Position numbers and translations under genes: made by a program. The notes under the pieces are model-generated. The model saw only the letters and a program-made list of their open reading frames with translations, searched no databases and was not told the DNA's origin. Source: Macropodus opercularis (Eukaryota; Chordata; Actinopteri; Anabantiformes; Osphronemidae). Taken from it: a stretch of 64,000 bases of DNA. This document shows positions 13,350 to 21,887 of this stretch, one piece after another. Numbering within the stretch: the stretch's first letter is position 1; every line of letters begins with the position of its first letter. The stretch lies in assembly GCA_030770545.1 (NCBI GenBank), contig CM061109.1:1240001-1304000 (forward strand), written 5' to 3'.

Positions 13350-14039
13350 CTTTCCTCCAGCGCCTCCTCCGGGTCCCTTTTATGTCCTCCGACCTACGGC
13401 CAGCGTCGCCGATGGTCGATGCTTCGATGCCACTTAATTGTGTTGATCAGACAAACGACGCAGTGATTTATTTCCCCGAGGAGTCACCGTGGAAACCCAC
13501 GGGTCTGGGTCATGTGTTAAACTGGGACTGGGGCCGTTGGATGGACTATATTGTTCCGTGTTTCCAGGCCAACTGTGCTGAGGCGTGAGAATAAGGCGGT
13601 GGAATAAAAGTCACGTTACAAATATTTAATATTTACAAATAAGTTTTACAAAATGAGTGTCTCTCAACGAAACAAGCTTCACATACAGTTTTGAAAATGC
13701 ATCAGTGTGATATTGAAAAGCATTTTTTTGTTTTTCAGTAAACAGTGACAATAAAGGATTTCATCAGAAACTGAAAATGAAAGATTTTGGTTTCGTTGAG
13801 TCCATCATCAAACTTTAACCTGATTGAAGATGCATCTAAGCTGCAGAAACACATAATTGTTAGCAAAGTGTCCTAAAACAGTCCTTTGACTTTCGAATGT
13901 TCTTTTCCTTATTTGAAATGTAGGTAATCTGACAGAAAAGGTCTAAGTTCTGCTTGTAGTGTATGAGTGTCTAAATGCCATCACATCAACAATGAAAGTG
14001 TGAAGTGTCATATGTAGAACATGCAACAGGAGGAAGGTG
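13350..14039. promoter_or_regulatory. Shared CpG-rich upstream region of maip1-B
   Basis: From 13350 to about 13499 the sequence is essentially identical to the region upstream of maip1-C (17708-17857) and is CpG-rich, as expected of the ancestral bidirectional maip1/tyw5 promoter. Beyond 13500 the units diverge, and an AT-rich stretch follows to 14039 with no gene seen. Confidence 0.5.
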
Positions 14040-14535
14040 GAGGGTGGAGCGACCTCCACGCCTTCACTGGTCGCGCTGTGCCCTCGGCCTGAGAGGAACC
14101 AGGGTGAAGGGCTGCACGGACACCCGCCCCTTCCTCTGGTTGACCTTCTCTCAGTCTACACTTCAGGCTTCACGTCCAGCTCGGGATCCTGTCACCTGCA
14201 GAAGTTCTCAGACGACTCCCAGCCCTGTGTGACGCAGCGTCACCTCTGAGCAGCTCCTTCACAGACTGTTACAACCCAAGTGTCTGAAGGAGGAGGATGG
14301 TCTGTTCTTCCTGCTGCTCCCAGTGAAACACCAGCCTTGTATGACTGTGCATATTTATTTTTACATGTCTGATTTATGCTTATCTTTTAATTTGAAACTC
14401 TATCTTTGTCTCTGTTTTGCCGGATGCTTGCACATTTGCTGCTACTGTATCATGGACATCTTTTGGTCCTGCATAATAACAATCACATCTGCTACAACAA
14501 TTACTGACACTGAACTTCTGACTTTGTCTTTTCTC
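14040..14535 (+). mobile_element. Degenerate LINE 3' fragment (Rex1/Babar-like)
   Basis: One frame around 14150-14220 reads YTSGFTSSSGSCHLQKFSDD, resembling the reverse-transcriptase segment ahead of and including the metal-binding F-x-D-D box of Rex1/Babar-type fish LINEs. The following sequence (AGCAGCTCCTTCACAGACTG and on) resembles the non-coding 3' end of such elements. The fragment is internally deleted and has no intact frame. Family assignment is from memory of the motif and not from alignment. Confidence 0.55.
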
Positions 14536-14544
14536 TAGAACTTG

Positions 14545-14850
14545 TCAACCAGACTCTGGCGGCCTCCCCAGAGACACCGACCCCAGCTCGGGTATTCAGT
14601 GGACCGGGTCAGAACGATACCTTCATTTAAACACACGCTGCTGAGACTGAATGTTGACGGAAAGCTCCAACATGAACGGCGCCATTTTTCCTTCTGGTCC
14701 ACTTCATATCCTCCGGAGAGGAACAAAGAGCCAACGTTACATATGCGAATAGTATCATTATACGTTATTTATGTTTCGGTGCCATTTAACTGTATTAATC
14801 AGACAAACATGACTGACTGTTGTACATAATATTCCGTGATGTTTCTCTGC
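14545..14850 (-). pseudogene. Relic of maip1 exon 1 and its promoter
   Basis: Aligning by eye to maip1-B/C exon 1 shows conserved blocks (GTGGACCGGGTCAGAACGA, and the AACGGCGCCAT start-codon context near 14683). The flanking upstream sequence also matches, including the block ending ATCAGACAAAC (about 14799). The start codon survives, but the frame hits a stop after about 20 codons and no downstream exons follow. It lies about 250 bp upstream of tyw5 exon 1, where the ancestral head-to-head maip1 would be expected. Confidence 0.75.
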
Positions 14851-14950
14851 CCGGTCTTTGAAGGTCTAAGTTTGTTTCTAGAGGGAACAGTATAGGTGTA
14901 ACACCTTCAGAGCCTCACGAGCCGTTCGCCGTCTCACAGCAGCCGCTTTG

Positions 14951-17900
14951 ATGGAGCTTCAGGAGAAATCACCTGTGGCGATATTTACGGAAGTGGACGG
15001 GGACGCGTTTCTGCGGCGGATCTATCCAGAGGTGAGAGAAACCAGCTTCCTACAAACAGCTGCGTCTGTGTCAACAGTGTCCGGCAACGCAGCACAAATG
15101 ATGGTGATGGAAAGTGAAAGCGTCTGTTCTCTGTTAGAGCAAATATACAACAGATACCAACAAGTCCAGGCCTGAAATCAGGTTCACGAGTTGAGCCACA
15201 GTGACTAAAAGTTTGGAAACCGATTCTATATCTGGAGAAAATGGTTTAACGTTTCAACCAGTTAACAGATCTGTTCATTCAGCAAATCGTGTTTTCAGAC
15301 GTTCAGAGCATTTTGTTCCTATGTTTCAAATCTGCCCTCGTTGGCGTTTAATGACCAAAACTAATGAAGGAGAAACGTGTCCCAGAGAGGAGGCTTGTCA
15401 GCAGGGCTGCATTACAGGACACGGACACAGGCTGTGATGTGCAGTGACGCTTATTGCCCTGGTAGGTTTTGTAGAGACTCTATACTTGGAAACTAAGGGA
15501 AAATGTTAGTAGCAGCTACACTGAGGCTCCCAGAGAAGCGACCTAGTACTGAGGAAAGCCCACGAGACTCTTAGACGTGATACGACTGGTTCCAAAGCTA
15601 AGATGTCCTCAGAGACACGAGACCTGTCAAACTAAGAACCAGGCTCAGTCTGTTGTGGGAGACTGATCCAGGACCAGGGGGTGTTGGCCTTTAGGTCCAT
15701 GCAGCCTGTGGACCAGCTGCCTACAAACAAGCTGGAAAACTAAACCTTTTCAATATATTAATGCTGCTGACATCAACCACTAAATAGTATATATTACTAT
15801 GAAATGCTATCCCAGGCCTCCAGTGATTACAGGTTAGTGACAGTGTTTTTGCTGAGTGTAACTTCAGTTGGTCCTCTTCTAACACCATCATGAGGTTTTA
15901 TGAATGAACTGCAAGTCACTGTAAGGATATGATAAACATCGCTCATGGCTAGAACTAATGAATTCTGTTCAGTGAATTGTACAGTGAAGCTGTGCTAATG
16001 TTAAGCGTTTCCCTCAACCTGCCATTTACTGCACGTTGAACCGTATGCTCCTGGTTTCCAGCCGGGCAACAAGCGTGTTATTCTCTAAATGTCGGCGACT
16101 GAGGCCTGATGCGACCAGTGTAAGCGCTGCGAGGAGCCACGTGAGTGGTTGAGCATCAGCGAGCTCCTGCTTTCACATCTGTAGGCTGTGAGGGTCAGAC
16201 ACATTTAAAGCGACTGACTGCACCAACCACTGTGACCTCATGAACTAACAAAGTAGAATTAGAACCATTAACAGGTAACAGATATTCTGACCTTGTAAAA
16301 GTAGCATAAATGGCAGAGTTGTTGTTTTGGCGTTTGCCTGAGCAGGTGAACGTTTTTAGCTCAGTGCAGTTTGTTAGTTTTACTCGTCAGTGCTTTTCAG
16401 GAAGGCCCACACTGTCCGACAGAACCGTTACCAAAGACATTCAGTTCATCAGCTTCAGTCTCAAATAAACGACGCCTTCCAGTTCATGTCATCAGCTTTA
16501 ATGTGGTGCAAGGTGAAAGTCAACGGTCCAGGTAGCGCAGACAGGTGTGGTGGACTCACGCGTCCCTGACGGCAGTGAAGTGCTGCCTCCTGTTGCTCTG
16601 TGGTGGACGTGTCCTCCTTTCGCTAAATGGACTTTTACGTCTCTGACTTGTAACCGTGATCTACCATTGTTATTATCCAGCCTGGAGGAATGTATTTATC
16701 GCGCTCCATTCGGAATCTGATGAACAATTATGACAAATTAACTGAAGGACTTTCTTACAAATGTATGTTTTGTATCAAATATGCGCAGAAACAGATGGAC
16801 TCACGTATAAAGTGCACTTCGTAGAGTCTTTATCCCGCTTCCGTCTTTACCAGGGATCTGGAAGACGTGCGTTTCCTGAGTGTGCTTTTCAGGGTCGTAT
16901 GCGCTCAGATAGTAGAAAAGCATCTGGATGTCCACAAACCACCTTCCTGGAAACAAGAGGCTGAGTAAGGACGCTGTGATGAAACAGAGAACGTGTCCTA
17001 TTCCTCCAACATGCTGACCAGAAGCAGTGTAGATTTTCACATTATTTGGTTTTGCGCTTATGATGTGATCTGCAGCGAAGGTTTGCCTTTCGTGCAAAGG
17101 CCAATCCTTGTATTTTTCCTGCATGGCTCCACGTAGCTGCAAAGACAGATACACGAGACACATCTGAACACAACGAGCCACGTCCTGCACGTCTGACCTT
17201 CTGACTCGTCTAACTCGTGTCTCTGAATGTGCGTAGCTGGGCTCCCACTCACTTCGTCGGTCACCAGTCCCTCCAACGCGTCGAACTGGCCCCTGGACAG
17301 GAGCCTGGACACGTGGGAGAAAAGCTGCAACAGGACACGACAGCACATGAGCAGCACCGCGGAGCAGCTGAGACGCTGAGACGCTGCGGCCGCTTCCAAA
17401 CCTGCTTCGTTGTCTCGATGAACCTTTTACCGTTGAAGTCCTCGTCAAAGAAGAGTTTGATCATTAAGTAGTAAACGCGAGACTTGACCCAGAACACGGG
17501 CCCCGGGGCCGCCTGGATCTTCTCCAGCGTGGCCTTGCTTTGTCCCTGGTCGGAGCTGTAGGTGCGGGCCGCTGCTGCCGCAGGTGATGGAGGAGGCAGC
17601 TTGGCTCTAGTGGACCGGGTCAGAACGACGCTTCCACGTAGAGACGCGCTGGCGAAGCTGAAGTGTGGCGGAACCCTGCACCAGCGTCGCAGCATGAACA
17701 GCGCCATCTTTCCTCCAGCGCCTCCTCCGGGTCCCTTTTATGTCCTCCGACCTACGGCCAGCGTCGCCGATGGTCGATGCTTCGATGCCACTTAATTGTG
17801 TTGATCAGACAAACGACGCAGTGATTTATTTCCCCGAGGAGTCACCGTGGAAACCCACGTTAACGCGCCCGCGTCCATGTTTAGTGGACGGGGACGCGTT

Positions 17901-19805
17901 TCTGGGTCCTGAGTTAAACTGGGACTAGTTAGTAGAAACGTTTCTCCATCCAGGAGGCTTCTTCAGTCTGTGGGAGGTGGTGAAGACACTGATTTATCCT
18001 CCAGTTGGTTTCACGTCACACTGTGTAGAATGGGTTCGCTATGTGGACAGAGGGGGTGTGAGGGTAGTGAGTAGGTGTGAATCCTACCGTGACTCCTCCA
18101 ACCATTACAGGTCGTTCAGTGTCTCCTTTGTGGGGGACGTGTGAAGTGGTCTTGATCTTCCTTCATAGTTGAAAGGGCAGCAGGTAGATGGAGACAAGTT
18201 GTGTCTGAGGCCTCCGCCTCTGTTGAGAGAGGGGCTGTTCACCTGGACATGTGCAGCTTCTCTGACGCCTCGTTCAAACCACCTGTCTTCTCTGTCCATG
18301 TGAGCGTTGCTGTCTTCAAATGAGTGGCCTTTGTCTTTTAAGTCTTTTAAATGCACTGCGTGTTTCCAGCGCAGGCCAGCCGTGCTGAGAGGCGTCCCTC
18401 TCGGACCGTGTCTGGAGAAATGGACGGTGGAATATCTGGGGCAGATAGGAAGAGACACGCAGGTGAAGGTTCACGTGTCCACGGTGCCACGGATGGATTT
18501 CCTTCACAGGAACTTTGTGTACAAGTGAGATCTCTGCCTCTGTTACACAGACACAAGTCCATACTTCAGATTTCTAAGCCGCTGTGTTTTCAACAGGACT
18601 TTACCATTTCATGACTTTGTGAAAAGGGCGTCAGAGAAGCAACACTCTGACTTCTTCCTGTGTGAAGTAAGTGTCATTAGAGAAAGATGAGGCTCATAAT
18701 GTTACATTCCAATGGTGCTAATTGTCTGCTGTGATTTTTAGGATGAGAGCTATTATCTGCGATCGCTTGGAGAAGATGTCCGTAAGGTAGACGCCTCCTT
18801 TCACACCTAAAATACTGGTTTGTTTTCAGCTGGACTGAGCAGAGAGAGATGAAAAGAAAGAACGACGCAGGTCATTGTCTGTTCACAGGAACCTGCTGAT
18901 CTGAGCAAACAGTTCCCAGACTTGGCAGAGGATTTTCACATCCCTCAGTTCTTCCAGCCTGATCAGTTTTTCTCCAGCGTCTTCCGCATCAGCTCCTGTG
19001 GTCTGCAGCTGTGGACACACTACGATGTTAGTGCAGGACAATGTGAAACGAGAAGTGAAGTGTCCAGGGTGTGATCAGGTGCTGGCTTTAATGAGCGCTC
19101 CCTGCTCTGCTCTGGGTTGATTTCCTTCAGGTGATGGACAACCTGCTCGCTCAGGTGACGGGGAGGAAGAGAGTTGTTCTCTACAGCCCCCAGGATGCAT
19201 TGCACCTCTACTTGTCAGGCAAGTGGCTGTGGAAACGATGCACATGTTCATTGTGCATGTTTTGTTTCCTTCAGTAATTAGTGATTAACTAACTTTAATG
19301 CATAACCTTAGGGGATAAGTCAGAGGTTCTGGACATTGATGCTCCAGATTTGACGCGATTTCCTGAGTTTGTGAAGGCGAAGAGACATGAGTGTGTGCTT
19401 GAGCCTGGAGACCTACTTTTTATCCCTGGTAATCACATTCACTGAAAACAGGCTTTAATCCGTTGACAGAACTGGTGAACTGCATCGTTTCTTCCAGCTT
19501 TGTGGTTCCATAATACTGTCGCTCTGGAGTTTGGCGTGGGCGTGAACGTGTTCTGGCGTCATCTACCGGCGGACAGCTACGACAGAAAGGATCCTTATGG
19601 CAACAAAGACCCAGTAGCAGCAGCTCGGGCGCTTCAGGTCCTGGAGAGAGCTCTGAAAGCACTGGAGGAACTTCCAGCTGACTATCAGGACTTTTATGGT
19701 CGCCGCATGATCCAGCACATACAAAAGCGGACGTTGTGTGGCACTAATACGCAGGAGGATTCTGATACTACATTACCCAGCAGTCAGTTCACCAAACTTG
19801 GATAA
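14951..19805 (+). CDS. tyw5: tRNA wybutosine-synthesizing protein 5 (JmjC tRNA hydroxylase)
   Basis: TYW5 is a Fe(II)/2-oxoglutarate dioxygenase that hydroxylates the wybutosine precursor at G37 of tRNA-Phe. Exons: 14951-15031, 18370-18524, 18597-18666, 18742-18786, 18889-19026, 19131-19218, 19312-19428, 19498-19805. They total 1002 nt, or 333 aa (human 315). The JmjC metal triad is visible: His161 and Asp163 in LWTHYDV and His236 in LWFHNTV. Other conserved blocks are DESYYLRSLGED, FFSSVFRISS, GVGVNVFWRHLP and YGNKDP. The C-terminal ~20 residues are poorly conserved. The start gives MELQEKSP followed by the conserved FLRRIYPE. Intron 1 (3.3 kb) contains maip1-C in antisense and a Penelope-like fragment. 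Intron 6 uses a GC donor. Confidence 0.93.
15032..16634. other. 5' part of tyw5 intron 1, no gene recognised
   Basis: Unremarkable sequence up to about 16270, with small open frames but no homology I recognise. From 16272 to 16641 it is the second copy of the duplicated maip1 3' flank. Confidence 0.5.
16272..16641. repeat. Duplicated 3' flank, unit 2 (pairs with 11682-12066)
   Basis: Nearly base-for-base copy of the region downstream of maip1-B, lacking its 23-bp segment. It marks the outer edge of the duplicated maip1-C unit inside tyw5 intron 1. The final exons just beyond it differ strongly, so the identity is patchy. Confidence 0.9.
16635..17707 (-). CDS. maip1-like paralogue, copy C, nested in tyw5 intron 1
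   Basis: Exons in transcript order: 17707-17402, 17324-17253, 17136-17019, 16946-16805, 16716-16635. They total 720 nt, or 239 aa, with an intact frame. The presequence half of exon 1 is identical to copy B over the first 55 residues. The core resembles B more than A (FWVKSRVYYLMIKLFFDED), but EGAKQ has become ETTKQ and the C-terminal third is distinct (GRWFVDIQMLFYYLSAYD; PPGWIITMVDH; SETstop). The acceptor of exon 2 has shifted by small changes, giving Leu instead of Ala at the junction. All splice sites are usable. Being antisense inside tyw5, it may interfere with tyw5 transcription or be a recent insertion. Function beyond probable mitochondrial import is unknown. Confidence 0.85.
17708..17929. 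promoter_or_regulatory. maip1-C upstream region carrying a stray piece of tyw5 exon 1
   Basis: 17708-17857 matches the maip1-B upstream region. At about 17881-17903 the sequence AGTGGACGGGGACGCGTTTC appears, identical to the middle of tyw5 exon 1 (about 14993-15012), and then diverges before the exon's donor site. This shows that the duplicated unit once extended from maip1 through the shared promoter into tyw5 exon 1. Confidence 0.75.
17930..18368 (-). mobile_element. Penelope-like retroelement 3' fragment
   Basis: On the minus strand a frame within 18105-18458 contains KDKGHSFEDSNAH, REDRWFERGVREA and SLNRGGGLRHNLSPS, which I recognise as the C-terminal end of fish Penelope-like (Neptune/Poseidon-type) elements. 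No reverse-transcriptase core is left. The coding similarity on the minus strand runs up to about 18360, next to the tyw5 exon 2 acceptor at 18369/18370. The stretch nearer 17930 (GAAACGTTTCTCCATCC and on) resembles the element's 3' tail. Confidence 0.7.
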
Positions 19806-19893
19806 GTCATTAGAGAACTGTGGAAGAAACAATGAATATGAAGGGTTCAGGGGTTGGAGAAGCCACTTTAATGACTGACTAATACTAATCTGC

Positions 19894-19899
19894 AATAAA
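19894..19899 (+). terminator. tyw5: Polyadenylation signal of tyw5
   Basis: AATAAA lies 89 bp after the tyw5 stop codon, at the expected distance for a short 3' UTR. Confidence 0.7.
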
Positions 19900-21887
19900 A
19901 GTCTTCAGACTCTTCTGACATGTTTATCATTTGTTTTACATTTGAAAAGACATCAAGTAATGACAAACATTTGCCTACTTTTATTACAGTGTGAAATGCT
20001 TTCAATTAGATATTTGTGGTTTTTTATTTTGCACATTTCCGAAATCTTAAATCCTATTTCTGATAAAGTCAGGGTACACGTTTTTAAAGCAAATGATTTT
20101 TTCTAAAATAAATGGCTTGAAAGAAGAGACATGCAAAAGTAGAGAAATGCTTAGTTCGTTATTTATGGCTGCTTAAGTATATTCAGAAATGAGGAACTAA
20201 GAGACTGAGCTGGGCTCTAGGTCCACATATCTGCTTGTTATAGAGCTTTTCCTTCTTTCAGCCACTTACTGTAAAGCCCAACCGTGATTTACTCTCCATT
20301 CGGTGATCAAAGCTTTCAGTCTTTGAACTCAACGTTGAAGGACTTTCACTGTGATTTCAACTGATGTCACTCAGTTGCGAGGTGTCAGGATGGAGTCGGT
20401 TAAGGTCCTGGTTACATTATGGAGCGTACTGTACAACACACATGTAATGAAACGTGTGACAGGTATGTGAGATGACTTGTTTAACCCTGGTGCAGCCTTC
20501 AAGGGGTCGAAACTACTCCACTGTAAACCAGGGGGCAAAGCTCAAACACACACCAGGGTTGGATCAAACAGCCTTGGTGGGTGTTACATCCAAGCAATGA
20601 ACACGTGTGGGTCTATGATGAACAAGTTCATCCAACCGTTCATCTAGATGAAGCGTGTTGTGATTTATCGTCTGTCTCATCCAACCCGTGGTTTTTGAGC
20701 TTTGAGCCCCGTTTTTAATTTTGACCCCTCAAAAGCAGCACCAGGGTTAACAATGAGGAGCTTTAACCTTGAGTTTCACCAGTGGATGTTGTAATCATTT
20801 TTAAAAATGAATAAAACATTGAAACCAGGCAAAAAAGAGAAAGGTAAGAGAGATGCAATCTGACAGAAGTAGCCTCTAAAGAGCAAAGTCACAAATCCAG
20901 GTGGAAATTTACAGAGATCGATATCGAACTATTTACCTGATAATTTAAAAAGGAGGTTCATCATGGAACAAACGGTGACAGATATAATCAGAAGCTTAAA
21001 ATAAGTTTGGGTTGGTTGGGTCAATCAAACCTTAACTCAAATGAAGACGCATTTAAAACGGTCGAATCGGTCTTGCCCTTACTTTATGGAGGGTCTGATG
21101 TCTGTGCTTACAATGAACGAGCAGAAACCATGTTTGGATTTTTTTATTGCACAGTGCAGTGTTAGAAATGTTAAAGCTTTGTAAACAGTGAGGCAGCATC
21201 CCACCAGCGTAGCCTCATTGCTCCCTCAGCGCTGAGGTGTAGATGAGAGACGACCAGGGAGCGACAGTGAAGGACGCCTGAGGTCAAACTGTCCCACCTT
21301 CCTAGAACGTGAATCAGGCTGATGGCTGCGACTTTCTCCACTGTGATGATTAGGCTGCATTGAGGTCACACTGTAGAATCTGTGCCCTTTCTGTTTTTAG
21401 CACAAACCCAAGCATTTGCATTACTGTAGTTTGGCTTTGGATGCGATTGTCAGACAAGAAAAAACAAACAAACAAAAGATGTTACCCTTTCATCCACAAC
21501 ACAGAAAACACTCATTCCATCTAATAGTTACAGTCGTGGGCCGTGGACACTGGTACTAAGCGCCACACTGTTCTGTCTTTGTGAGACGCAGCTTTCAGAC
21601 CGTCTGAGCCACAGAGCAGCCGCCTGGCGCTGCTCAGTCTGTGTGGCCCGTCGCCTCTAAAGCGGAGCACGGGAAGACGCCACACAAACACCTGATGTAC
21701 CTCCTGGGTGTGTGCACGGCTCTGGGAAGGATTCTCACAAAGATTATACGCAGATAAGGACGTGGCACGTTGCATGTTGTGACTTTTCTTAGGTGCTATG
21801 AGGCAGATGAATGCAGCACGTGTTGTTTCCAATGTGATCAGCCAATGTAGACGTGGTGCAGGTGGAGCTGGAAGCCTGTGGGTGTTG
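19900..21887. other. Convergent spacer between tyw5 and lrrfip1
   Basis: No coding exon was recognised. It contains one TTAA-flanked miniature transposon (20481-20750). A minus-strand open frame of 129 codons (21521-21910) overlaps the last lrrfip1 exon in another frame and is a chance frame in its 3' UTR. Confidence 0.5.
20481..20750. mobile_element. TTAA-flanked MITE, copy 1 (piggyBac-type)
   Basis: A 270-bp element bounded by TTAA. The left end reads TTAACCCTGGTGCAGCCTTC and the right end is its imperfect inverted complement (GCACCAGGGTTAA). TTAA flanks with CCC-type ends are the hallmark of piggyBac-superfamily elements. There is no coding capacity. Two further copies occur at 44692-44966 and 55596-55828. 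Confidence 0.8.
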
